A DNA stretch of 64,000 bases from Gammaproteobacteria bacterium (GTDB taxonomy: Bacteria; Pseudomonadota; Gammaproteobacteria; Pseudomonadales; Azotimanducaceae), in contig JAPOVV010000054.1 of NCBI GenBank assembly GCA_026707945.1, positions 62,001 to 126,000 on the forward strand, written 5' to 3'. Positions 9,163-16,941 of the stretch are shown piece by piece (the stretch's first letter is position 1; every line of letters begins with the position of its first letter). The notes beneath the pieces are model-generated. The model had not been told where the DNA came from. It searched no databases and saw only the letters and a list, made by a program, of their open reading frames with translations. Both the position numbers and the translations under genes were made by a program.

Positions 9163-9203
9163 ACTATATTCTCAAAACGATCAGATACACTATGTTCTCA
9201 AAA
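9163..9203 (-). promoter_or_regulatory. Two 15-bp direct repeats upstream of higB (likely operator)
   Basis: Plus-strand copies of ACTATRTTCTCAAAA lie at 9163-9177 and 9189-9203, differing at one base and spaced 26 bp start to start. They begin 5 bp upstream of the higB start codon. On the coding strand each copy carries a TATAGT/CATAGT hexamer that could serve as a -10 box. The position and the repeat spacing fit binding sites for the HigA helix-turn-helix. Confidence 0.5.
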
Positions 9204-9360
9204 TAATTTTAAGTAATCGTTTTCAGTTGTCGTGGTTTAAGTCGATGGACCGTATCGACGAACAAATATTGTGGTGCCGCATAAATTCGTACCAGTTATT
9301 AATGCTCGTTATCGGGTGTACTCGTGCTGATTTGCTACTAGGAGCTTCGCGCCAAACCTA

Positions 9361-10068
9361 CTACTCGGGTAATACGTTGACTTTGTCGGAACCCTCCCAA
9401 ATTTCATCTTCCAATTCAGCCGGCCAAACTTCCAGATCATCGCTCGCGAGAAGGCCTTCCACAAGCTTTTTGCTGCCACCGATATACGTCGTGTCAAGGT
9501 CTATGTCGTTTGTGATCCACCAGGTACGGTCGTGTGCCCAAATAACGTTCGCTGTTTGCAGAGAGTATTGAAGAAACGGTATATCCAGCATTGTTACTGG
9601 ACCGACGAATAGGTCATACTCACGCTGAGCTCCCGTGTCAATTCTTAAAGTTGGCGGAACATATGATCGATAGTCCGTCCCATAGCCGACCCAGGTTGCT
9701 AAATAGCATCGCTCGTCGCCCGTCGACGTCAGTAATCGTCGTAACGGCTGTGAGACTTGATAGGGTATAGTTCCTTCGATTGGCTGATTTACAGTGAAAA
9801 GCAACTTGCCCGGATCGTAGATGCTCTTCCATTGCATGAGCCCATGCGCACGCCGGCCGCATATACGTGCAATGTCAGCCCACGTCTTATCATGGACTTG
9901 GTCTGCGCGCCAAACTTGCGTAGCGGGGTGAAAAATCCTAGCGTAGCTTTCAAAAATCTGCGGTATGAGTGAAGCTACGTTAGAAGCCTTGAATGGTGCG
10001 CGTTGGTCGAATGCCCATCCGGCATCGTCTAGCTCACTTTGGCTTATTGACGACAACATGTGATTCAA
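9361..10068 (-). CDS. Conserved hypothetical protein of a mostly actinobacterial family
   Basis: 235 residues, soluble, no signal peptide. Recognisable blocks are LIPQIFESYARIFHPA near the start, WADIARICGRRAHGLMQW, CYLATWVGYG, the glycine/tyrosine-rich EYDLFVGPV, and RTWWITNDIDLDTTYIGGS followed by LVEGLLASDDLEVWPAE. From memory this series matches a widespread but uncharacterised family common in actinomycetes. Function is unknown. It sits between higBA and the TnpB element, reads on the minus strand, and may be cargo of the island. Its family distribution suggests horizontal transfer. Confidence 0.6.
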   Translation of the reverse strand: MNHMLSSISQSELDDAGWAFDQRAPFKASNVASLIPQIFESYARIFHPATQVWRADQVHDKTWADIARICGRRAHGLMQWKSIYDPGKLLFTVNQPIEGTIPYQVSQPLRRLLTSTGDERCYLATWVGYGTDYRSYVPPTLRIDTGAQREYDLFVGPVTMLDIPFLQYSLQTANVIWAHDRTWWITNDIDLDTTYIGGSKKLVEGLLASDDLEVWPAELEDEIWEGSDKVNVLPE

Positions 10069-10410
10069 TCCGTTCGTGACTTTCTTTGATTACCTGGTTA
10101 TCAACTTTAAGTTGTGTATTCGGTTTGTAGAGTTATTTTGCTTCCCGGATTTGACGCGCACCCACACCGTTTACTTTTGACTACTCGAATGCTAGCGTCA
10201 CGGCTCAATTGTCTTGCGCGACAAAAATCATTTCTATAGCGCGAGTCCCCATCGCTAGTAGACGAGCGGGTTAATTGTGTTGCGTGGTGCTAGCTATGAG
10301 ACTTCATACACTCGAACAACACGCTGCGCTTGAATCAGCAGAAAATCGAACTCCACGTTGCTACGGAGTTTGCATACTATTGTCGTAGACACGGCACTAG
10401 CGATGAAAAG
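10069..10410. other. Non-coding stretch left of the TnpB element
   Basis: About 340 bp between the start of the minus-strand hypothetical and the left inverted repeat. No ORF with a usable start, no hairpin with a T-run and no repeat was found. It should contain the promoter of the hypothetical gene. Confidence 0.4.
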
Positions 10411-10433
10411 GGGACTTATATACCTGACTAAAC
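10411..10433 (+). repeat. Left inverted repeat of the TnpB element
   Basis: 23 bp beginning GGGACTTATATACC. It matches the reverse complement of 11752-11774 except at its fifth base. A 10-bp palindrome AAACGCGTTT overlaps its inner edge. Confidence 0.75.
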
Positions 10434-10451
10434 GCGTTTATAACTATAATT

Positions 10452-11756
10452 ATGTCCATGGATATTAACGCGCCAACGCACTCGCATGACGTCAAGATGC
10501 GGGATGAATCAGGTTTTAAGCGAGTCAATCGGAATATTACCTACCGGCTGTTGCCGGTGACGCGGACCAAGGCACGGCAACTGGAACACCTCGCGTCGGC
10601 ATGTCGTTTCGTCTGGAATTACTTTCTTGCCGAACGCGAAGCGACCTATCAGTTCAATCGATGTTTCGAAGCTACGTACGGCATCAAGCCGGAACCGAGT
10701 TCGTTGTCGTTCTATGCGATGGGGAAGGAGTTCACGAAACTCCGGAACCGACTGCCGTGGCTTCGCGAATTGCCATTCGCGCCCGTGCGCTACGTGCTGA
10801 AATACCAGGCCGATACCTGAAAGCGATTTTTCGACGATCTGACCGGCGACGTCGGCAAGCCAACCTTTCGTAGTCGCTTCGACGATCGCGACGGCTTCAC
10901 GATCCCTGACCATGTCAAGATCGTCGACGACCAGTTGTATATTCCCAAAATCGGCGCGTGCAAACTACGGCGCAAGGGTGGAAATCCGTATTCGGACGGC
11001 AAGCCGAAACAGGCACGTGTGCTGAAACGCCGCGGCAAGTGGTATGCGGTTGTGACGTACGAAGTGGACGTACCCGAACGGGCTGACGATGGCATGGCCG
11101 TTGGCGTGGACATGAATGTGGGTCAAGTAGCGACGAGCACCGGACATCTGTTGGTCATGCCAAATCAGAAACGGCTCATCGCACGCCGACGGCGATATCA
11201 GCGTATGATGAACCGACGCAAGACCGGTAGCAAGCGCTACCGACGCGCCAAGCGGATGCACGCGAAGACGACCGCGAAGCTCGCGAACCAAAAAAAGGAC
11301 TGGCGTCACAAGGTGTCACGGGTGATCGCGAATTCAGCGCACACCGTTGTGGTCGAAGACCTCAACACGAAGGGCATGACCCGCTCCGCGAAAGGGACGG
11401 CGGCACAACCTGGCAAGCACGTCAACGCGAAAGCTGGCTTGAACCGCGAAATTCAGAACACCGGCTGGTCTCAGCTGCGCGCCATGCTCGACTACAAGGC
11501 GGGAAGACTCGTCGCAGTTAACCCGAAACATACCTCACAAACATGCCACGTCTGTGGGCATGTCGATGCTCGCAATCGACGAACACAGGCTGAATTCAAG
11601 TGTGTCCAATGCGGACACGAGTCTCATGCGGATATTAACGCCGCGTTGAACATATGGGCGTCTGGGAGTGGCGCAACTGGGCGTGGAAGGGCTGCAACAT
11701 TGGTTGGCCCGACGATCCGTCAAATCGATATGCTGACTGCGGCTTACCCTGTTTAG
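10452..11756 (+). pseudogene. tnpB: TnpB (RNA-guided nuclease of IS605/IS1341 type) with one in-frame TGA
   Basis: Two frames, 10452-10820 and 10935-11756, are parts of one gene: both are in the same phase and separated only by a TGA at 10818-10820. The context QADT-stop-KRFFDDL strongly suggests a former Trp codon (TGG to TGA) in the usual TnpB segment ending A-W-K-R-F-F. Everything after is intact: the RuvC aspartate in VGVDMN, the glutamate in VVVEDL, the four-cysteine zinc ribbon (CHVCGH, then CVQCGH) and the last aspartate in HADINAALN. Family members cut DNA guided by a right-end RNA and help maintain the transposon. As read here the protein is truncated at about residue 122, unless the stop is suppressed or translation restarts. 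Confidence 0.8.
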
Positions 11757-11774
11757 TCAGGTATATAACTCCCA
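11752..11774 (-). repeat. Right inverted repeat of the TnpB element
   Basis: 23 bp inverted relative to 10411-10433 with one mismatch. It includes the TAG stop of tnpB (11754-11756). In active TnpB systems the guide RNA scaffold overlaps the 3' end of tnpB and this boundary. Confidence 0.75.
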
Positions 11775-11838
11775 TGAACAGAGACGATTCATCGGCCTAA
11801 CTGCCTGTGACTGATGTTGAAGTTAGCATGAGGGAGAG

Positions 11839-12060
11839 ATGGGGAGACTCGTCACTGCAATCGTTGAACGCGAAGGAGATGGATACGTTGCTCTATGTCC
11901 GGAAGTTGACGTTGCTAGTCAAGGTCAAAATGTTGCCGAGGTACGCGAGAACCTAAAGGAAGCGCTCGAGCTCTTTTTTGAAACCGCGTCACAAGAAGAA
12001 ATAGAGCGGCGGTTTCAACAGGAAGTTTACGTCACCCACATAGAGGTCTGGGTTGGCTAG
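11839..12060 (+). CDS. hicB: HicB-family antitoxin (short form)
   Basis: 73 residues. The protein is the bare HicB fold: LVTAIVEREGDGYVALCPEVDVASQG, then VAEVRENLKEALELFFETA, typical of the partially degraded RNase-H-like antitoxin domain. There is no C-terminal ribbon-helix-helix or HTH, so DNA binding may be absent or come from elsewhere. The purine-rich GGGAGAG lies just upstream of the ATG at 11839. It overlaps the following hicA by 8 nt, and the order antitoxin-toxin is the reverse of the E. coli hicAB operon. It should bind and block HicA. Confidence 0.85.
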   Translation: MGRLVTAIVEREGDGYVALCPEVDVASQGQNVAEVRENLKEALELFFETASQEEIERRFQQEVYVTHIEVWVG

Positions 12061-12280
12061 ACTCCGTGTCCTATCTGGTCGGGAGGATTGTTGCATTCTT
12101 TCTGCGCATGGCTTTTTTGAGATCCGAAGAAGAGGAAGCCACATAGTGATGCGTCGTCAAGATGATTCCAGAACATTCACGATTCCCGCACCGAACCACC
12201 GTGAACTCCGAGTCGGCACTCTCTTGTCGATCATACGCCAATCTGGGGTTCCAAGGTCGGAATTCGAAGAATCCTCCTAA
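12053..12280 (+). CDS. hicA: HicA mRNA interferase toxin
   Basis: 75 residues from a TTG start inside the end of hicB. The conserved elements of the YcfA/HicA double-stranded-RNA-binding-like fold are present: GFFEIRRRGSHIVMRR with the catalytic histidine of the G-S-H motif, TFTIPAPNHRELRVGTL, and LLSIIRQSG at the C terminus. HicA cuts mRNA independently of the ribosome and is held in check by HicB. Length is normal. No ATG is available near this position; the overlap with hicB supports the TTG. Confidence 0.85.
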   Translation: MARLRVLSGREDCCILSAHGFFEIRRRGSHIVMRRQDDSRTFTIPAPNHRELRVGTLLSIIRQSGVPRSEFEESS

Positions 12281-12478
12281 GTGATGGTGTTCGTCAGCGG
12301 GGAATCACGAAGCCTCACCTAGCGTTTCATTGCCGCGCTGGTTTGTATGATGCAGCTAGTACCCGCTTTACAAGATCGCCTGTCCATACACGCCTTAAGT
12401 CTCATTTTGAACGAAAACCCTGTCAATACGTGATTTGATTTAGCTAGTCAAGCGTTCGTGGATTCCGAGAATCGTCGT

Positions 12479-13459
12479 ATGCGCTCTATTCGGACTCCGG
12501 TTCTCGCTGTAATTTGTCTGTTCGCGACGCTGTTCAATGCGGAAACGGTGTCCACCGCTCAGATCGCGGTAAGAACTTCAAACGCGGTTACTTCTTGTCT
12601 GAACTGGCGGTGGGTCGGAAATTGCCTTTGGTCGGATTGCGATCTATTAGGCTGCGAAGTGCAGGCCTCCATGAAGGTTCGACATTACATCCCGGACCTC
12701 GTAGTAACCGTTCAACGCGCGCCAGTCGATATTCCTTGGAATGAAATGCGACGCTTGTTGGCTGCAACGCAATCTGCGAGTTTGTTGAACATATTTGGAG
12801 TTCTTACATCAAGTCCATTCATTGGCGCTGGCGGCGATGTTGCGGTTTCAACGGATTTGTCACGCAACGGCGATGTTAGATTCTTCGAAGCGAATGTCTT
12901 CGGGCATCCACTTGAAGAGATTCCTTTCGAAGCGGACAAGCTGCTCTGTAAATCGGTGACGAAGGCAGGCAAACCGTATTACCAATCTACGATGGATGCT
13001 CTCGCTTGGCGCTTCGCACCGCTTGAGTCTGCGCGAACGGAAGCACTGGTACCCGGACAAAGGGAAATAGGGTCCTCTTCAACGAATTCGTGGGGTGCTG
13101 TCTACCCGCGTTCTGGGTTTGTCATTCAGCAAAGTCCAGCCAAAGCTGCTGCGGTCATTGCCCAACGAGCGTGCGACATCGTGATCGGTCCACACGGACG
13201 CCATACCGCGATCAAATTGGATTCCCCCGCGCCTCACACGACGGTTCCAACCTACCTGCACGAGCGCGAATCAACAACCGGATTGTGGCAAATGATCTCG
13301 CCGAAGGTCGATACGAATTGCAATCCGTTCGGGGCAGACGACCCAAATTGGGACTTGGGTCGAATCGACGAATCCCGGGCGTTTATATGGAATCTCTGGC
13401 GTCCATACGAGTGTTGCGAACCACGGGGAAGCGTCTACTTGGGAGCCGTCCGTTTTTAG
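12479..13459 (+). CDS. ICE conjugation protein, TraU-like (PFL_4710 family)
   Basis: The frame opens at a GTG at 12458, but the ATG at 12479 starts a clean signal peptide (MRSIRTPVLAVICLFATLF), so I prefer it: about 326 residues. The mature N terminus is rich in cysteines (SCLNWRWVGNCLWSDCDLLG, then CEVQASMKVRHYIPDLVVTV), the hallmark of TraU-type mating-pair proteins and of the ICE family first named from Pseudomonas PFL_4710. A long C-terminal half follows with further Cys pairs (SPKVDTNCNP, RPYECCEPRG). It is the first of four conjugation genes in the order known from integrative conjugative elements. It should act in the periplasm in mating-pair formation. Confidence 0.8.
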   Translation: MRSIRTPVLAVICLFATLFNAETVSTAQIAVRTSNAVTSCLNWRWVGNCLWSDCDLLGCEVQASMKVRHYIPDLVVTVQRAPVDIPWNEMRRLLAATQSASLLNIFGVLTSSPFIGAGGDVAVSTDLSRNGDVRFFEANVFGHPLEEIPFEADKLLCKSVTKAGKPYYQSTMDALAWRFAPLESARTEALVPGQREIGSSSTNSWGAVYPRSGFVIQQSPAKAAAVIAQRACDIVIGPHGRHTAIKLDSPAPHTTVPTYLHERESTTGLWQMISPKVDTNCNPFGADDPNWDLGRIDESRAFIWNLWRPYECCEPRGSVYLGAVRF

Positions 13460-13544
13460 ACTAATACAGAACATTTGTGTAATCGGATGCTGTGCGTTTG
13501 TCGCGTCCTTTCTTCACGCCGCTAATCCACCGACGGAGGACAGT

Positions 13545-14795
13545 TTGTGGTACTACGAAATTGGCGGTGCACAGGTTGTCCCTAAACCACTAAATCCGAG
13601 TAAAAGATCGCTGGCGATCGCGGGTTCAGCTCAGCTGGGTCTGGGATACAGCTGCGGTAACTTCGATCCGGTCTTGGGCGTCGCTGAGACACTCAACCAG
13701 GTCAAATCGGGCGCAGAAGACATGCTGCGTGCGATGACTCAAGCAGCAACGGGAGCAATCGCGTCGTTACCTGCACTCATTCTGCAACGAGCGAACCCAG
13801 GACTCTACGAACTCATGCAAAACGCGCTCGTTGGCGCGAAACTGAAGGTCGATCTCGCGACGAAAGATTGTCGGCAGATGGAGGCTGACATTGCGCAAGG
13901 CAAGAACCCGTATCACGAACTCATTGTGCTCTCGAAAGGGAACGATTGGAAGCGACAGATGAGCATTGGCGGCAATAACGCGGTGCATGCTCAACAGCAA
14001 GTTGAAGCAGCAAACGGGGCGAACGGAGTACCTTGGGTCCTCGGTCAATCCGCGGGAGGGCAGGGGCAATCGCCGCTGCGATTAACAGGCGATATCGTGC
14101 AAGCAGGTTACAACATCGCGTTGAATCGGAATGCAGCAAACACAGCGCCCGCGCCGACCAGTGTCGCAGGTCGCATACGGTACGTCTGGCCAACGCCGCT
14201 TGTTGCAGCAACCTGGGTCACGGAGGTGGTAGGGGAACACAAAGTTACGACGTGTGCGAATTGCCCAAAGCTCTCAACACCAGGGCAGGGATTGTTGCCG
14301 AGTTTGACGCGAGAGTCTGAAGAGCTCACTTCCAAGTTGGATAGCTTGCTTCTTTCACACACGTCCCCGACGCGAGATGCGCTTGCGGAACTTTCTGGAC
14401 CGAATATTGCATTGACCCGCGAAGTGATAGAGGCGTTAGTCGAGTTACCCCAGGGCGAACAAGCGGTCGTGAAAGCGCGGTTAGTGAACGACATTGCAGT
14501 GAGTCGAACGCTTGAGAAGGCGTTCTATGCGAGAAGACTATTGATTACAGGTGGACAAATCCCGGAGGCGCTGAGCAGCGCTACAGCAACCAATCATGTA
14601 ACTCAAGCCATTACAACGTTGGACGCAGAGACGGAAAGACTGTTGTTCGAGTACCGAGCAAGGCAGGCCGTCGTTTCGGATACGGTTCAGCGGTTGATGA
14701 AACGAGCCACGGGCATTCGCGAAGCGTCTCGCGGTATTCCTGAATTAGGTCCGATCGACACCCGACCGATGCTCGACGGCCGCGTACAACGTTGA
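13545..14795 (+). CDS. ICE conjugation protein, TraH-like (PFL_4711 family)
   Basis: 416 residues from the TTG at 13545. Diagnostic parts are LWYYEIGGAQ at the start, SAQLGLGYSCGNFDP, then a long amphipathic region ending in CRQMEADIAQGKNPYHELIV and GNDWK. The frame remains open upstream, and those codons encode a good signal peptide (LIQNICVIGCCAFVASFLHA, then ANPPTEDS), yet contain no ATG, GTG or TTG. The true start is therefore a rare codon (ATA 13464 or ATT 13473) or was lost by mutation. It follows the TraU-like gene and overlaps the next gene by 4 nt. Confidence 0.78.
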   Translation: MWYYEIGGAQVVPKPLNPSKRSLAIAGSAQLGLGYSCGNFDPVLGVAETLNQVKSGAEDMLRAMTQAATGAIASLPALILQRANPGLYELMQNALVGAKLKVDLATKDCRQMEADIAQGKNPYHELIVLSKGNDWKRQMSIGGNNAVHAQQQVEAANGANGVPWVLGQSAGGQGQSPLRLTGDIVQAGYNIALNRNAANTAPAPTSVAGRIRYVWPTPLVAATWVTEVVGEHKVTTCANCPKLSTPGQGLLPSLTRESEELTSKLDSLLLSHTSPTRDALAELSGPNIALTREVIEALVELPQGEQAVVKARLVNDIAVSRTLEKAFYARRLLITGGQIPEALSSATATNHVTQAITTLDAETERLLFEYRARQAVVSDTVQRLMKRATGIREASRGIPELGPIDTRPMLDGRVQR

Positions 14796-15100
14796 CATGG
14801 CTACGCGTACAACGCAGCCGCACATGGATCGGATTGGTTGTAGCTGTTGTACTTCTGTTGACCTTGCATGGAACAATGAATTCAACCGTCTTCGGTGTGA
14901 TTCGCGTGGGTTTGTTACTCCTCGTAGTCCTGCTGTGGCAGCAAGTCATAGATCTGTTCGTTGCTAGCGGTTGGATCCATCCATTACGCCGCGTCTCGGC
15001 TTTGGCATTTCGCTGGCGATTCTTGGTACTCGTTGCGATGCTTGAATTGTTCGTAATTCAGCAATTTCCCGCTTTGCTGGTGGACGCAATAGGGGATTGA
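14792..15100 (+). CDS. Small membrane protein of the ICE conjugation cluster
   Basis: 102 residues from a TTG start that overlaps the previous stop. Two or three hydrophobic helices are visible (WIGLVVAVVLLLTL; GVIRVGLLLLVVLLW; FLVLVAMLELFVI), with basic residues between them. In PFL-type ICEs a small hydrophobic protein lies at this spot between the PFL_4711 homologue and the TraG-N gene. It overlaps the following gene by 4 nt, so all are one operon. The function is not known. Confidence 0.65.
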   Translation: MTWLRVQRSRTWIGLVVAVVLLLTLHGTMNSTVFGVIRVGLLLLVVLLWQQVIDLFVASGWIHPLRRVSALAFRWRFLVLVAMLELFVIQQFPALLVDAIGD

Positions 15101-16644
15101 ATGTTGACAGCTACCTGGAAATCTTCACGACACTGTTCGGATGGATGTTCTATGGTGTCCTATGGGACGTCCTCACTGAAACTGGCGTGGTTTATCTTCC
15201 GTTTCTCGGGATATTGCTGGACAATTGGCGCGATCCTGCAGCCGATGTTCCGCTCGGACCCGCGTCGGAGATTTCGCTCCGACGCATTGAATTCGAGCTA
15301 TTTACTGCGTTGTTCGTCGTCGTCTTGGCGGCACAACCGGCGTCGCTAACGGCGTTTCAAGCAAATGCGATCCACTACACACCTCCTCCTACGTTAAGTG
15401 ATCCTGATCCTGACCCTGTTAACCTGAGCGTCAACGACAGCACGTTAGGAGTTTCGGGATTTACTGATCACGAGGCAATCGTTGAAACGCCTGGTTGGTG
15501 GTACGCCGTGCTCGCCTTGTCATCAGGCTTAAATCATGCGGTCATCGAAGGATTACCACGTGGAGAGGACATACGCCAAGCTACGCAGTACGCACGTATG
15601 GTCACGCTGCAGAATCCTGGGTTGCGACAGGAAGTCGCTCAGTTCCATCAGGATTGCTATGTGCCGAGTCGATCAAGGTTCTTTCGGGACCGATCGACTT
15701 CCCCGTCGATTGATCGTTTGCTTAACGAGTTCGGGCAACAAGATATCGATTGGATTGGGTCGCACGTGTTTCGTGAAACGTCCGGTTATTACGACGCCTA
15801 CCGTGCAACAGTACCGATCAAGGATTGGCCATTCGACGTCCATCGCGATACGGAATATGACCCGTTAGACCCACCCGAAAACGGTCGTCCGTACTGCAAA
15901 CGGTGGTGGGAGGACGAGGCTTTAGGATTGCGCGAAAAGCTCATTGAAGAGGTCAATGTCCAAGCCGCAGGTTACCCATTGGTACTCCTGAACTTCGGTT
16001 TTATGTTCAACAGCGAGCAATTTAAGGATGTGGTTGCTCGGACTGCGTTACTGAACAGACCACCGACTTGGTCCAACAACGACCTGAAGGACCGAAATAC
16101 AGCGACAACAGGATGGTTGAGCGGAGTTGAATCCACGATCAAATCGATTGTTTCGGGCGCGGGCATTGCCGTAGCTGCTGGTGTGGCTAGTCTGACCATC
16201 ACCGTACTCCTGCAATTGCTCCCGATGTTGCAGCCGTTGATTTTGCTGTGCATCTACGCACTCTTGCCGATGTTGTTGGTCCTGAGTCGATACTCATTGA
16301 ACGTGATGATCGCAATGGGTATCACGATCTTCAGTATCAAATTCTGGACGGTGTTGTGGTATCTCGCGCAGTGGGTGGATCAAAACCTGATCACATCGAT
16401 GTATCCTGACACGGACGTGCTCGTCTCAAACTTCCTTCTCGATACGGAACATGGCACGAAACGAGTCTTGCTCAACACAGCCACAGGATTGATGTATATC
16501 GGACTACCGGTTCTGTGGACGTTGATTTTGGGGTGGGCTGGTCTAAAGGCGGGTCGCTCGATAGAAAGCGCAGCCTCACCGTATGGCCAAATTTCGAGAG
16601 ACTCGAGTCAGCAAGGAGCTGCTCTCGTTAGAAAAATCTCATGA
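15097..16644 (+). CDS. TraG N-terminal-like conjugation protein (mating-pair stabilisation)
   Basis: 515 residues from a TTG. A TraG_N-type arrangement is visible: hydrophobic N terminus (YLEIFTTLFGWMFYGVLW), a large soluble loop of about 250 residues, then a cluster of helices at the C terminus (LTITVLLQLLPMLQPLILLC, YALLPMLLVLSRYSLNVMIA, GLPVLWTLILGWAGL). The loop motifs FFRDRSTSP, WIGSHVFRETSGYYD, and the aromatic WTVLWYLAQWVDQNL near the C-terminal helices are typical of the ICE version. F-plasmid TraG is an inner-membrane protein needed for pilus assembly and mating stabilisation. It is the last recognisable conjugation gene; no relaxase, coupling protein or pilus ATPase is in the window. 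Confidence 0.78.
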   Translation: MNVDSYLEIFTTLFGWMFYGVLWDVLTETGVVYLPFLGILLDNWRDPAADVPLGPASEISLRRIEFELFTALFVVVLAAQPASLTAFQANAIHYTPPPTLSDPDPDPVNLSVNDSTLGVSGFTDHEAIVETPGWWYAVLALSSGLNHAVIEGLPRGEDIRQATQYARMVTLQNPGLRQEVAQFHQDCYVPSRSRFFRDRSTSPSIDRLLNEFGQQDIDWIGSHVFRETSGYYDAYRATVPIKDWPFDVHRDTEYDPLDPPENGRPYCKRWWEDEALGLREKLIEEVNVQAAGYPLVLLNFGFMFNSEQFKDVVARTALLNRPPTWSNNDLKDRNTATTGWLSGVESTIKSIVSGAGIAVAAGVASLTITVLLQLLPMLQPLILLCIYALLPMLLVLSRYSLNVMIAMGITIFSIKFWTVLWYLAQWVDQNLITSMYPDTDVLVSNFLLDTEHGTKRVLLNTATGLMYIGLPVLWTLILGWAGLKAGRSIESAASPYGQISRDSSQQGAALVRKIS

Positions 16645-16674
16645 GGTTGAAACGGTGTCTTCTGTACGTGCTCT

Positions 16675-16842
16675 GTGATTACGTTTGTTTTCATAGTTGC
16701 ATCCTTATTAATTTCAATTTGTGCATTTATTAGGGATAGACGTCGTTGTTCGATGAAGAAATTTACCCGATTTTTCGGGGATTTACTTAGATTTGCGATT
16801 CCAGTTGCTAAGCTTGGCGCAGACGATTTTTATAAAACTTGA
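16675..16842 (+). CDS. Possible 55-residue membrane protein
   Basis: A GTG-initiated frame shorter than usual cut-offs. The N terminus is one hydrophobic helix (MITFVFIVASLLISICAFI) followed by a basic stretch (RDRRRCSMKKFTRFFGDLLR). It stops at a TGA, but the same phase continues with protein-like sequence (ERLIKFVDRDGSMWVIEDGK...) for another 48 codons into the opposite-strand gene. It could be a small downstream gene of the conjugation operon, or a longer gene interrupted by a stop. There is no strong ribosome-binding site. Confidence 0.3.
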   Translation: MITFVFIVASLLISICAFIRDRRRCSMKKFTRFFGDLLRFAIPVAKLGADDFYKT

Positions 16843-16941
16843 GAACGGCTCATCAAATTCGTTGATCGCGATGGCTCGATGTGGGTCATTGAAGATGGAA
16901 AGCTAATTCTGAATCGTGTTCTGATGTGTGCGGAATCAACT

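Larger units (their letters stand above)
10411..11774 (+). mobile_element. TnpB-only insertion element with 23-bp terminal inverted repeats
   Basis: A 1364-bp unit. The left end (10411-10433) and right end (11752-11774) are inverted copies of each other, 23 bp with one mismatch. The only gene is a tnpB of the IS200/IS605/IS1341 group; there is no TnpA. The tnpB stop codon lies inside the right repeat. IS605-group elements usually end in subterminal hairpins rather than long perfect inverted repeats, so the ends are unusual. No target-site duplication is visible, as expected for single-strand transposition. The element probably depends on a TnpA elsewhere. Confidence 0.6.

Noticed and set aside
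10815..16842. Recoding of TGA as Trp, suggested by the interrupted tnpB and the TGA at 16840
   Set aside because: Many intact genes here end in TGA with normal lengths (for example higB), so TGA is a stop codon in this genome.
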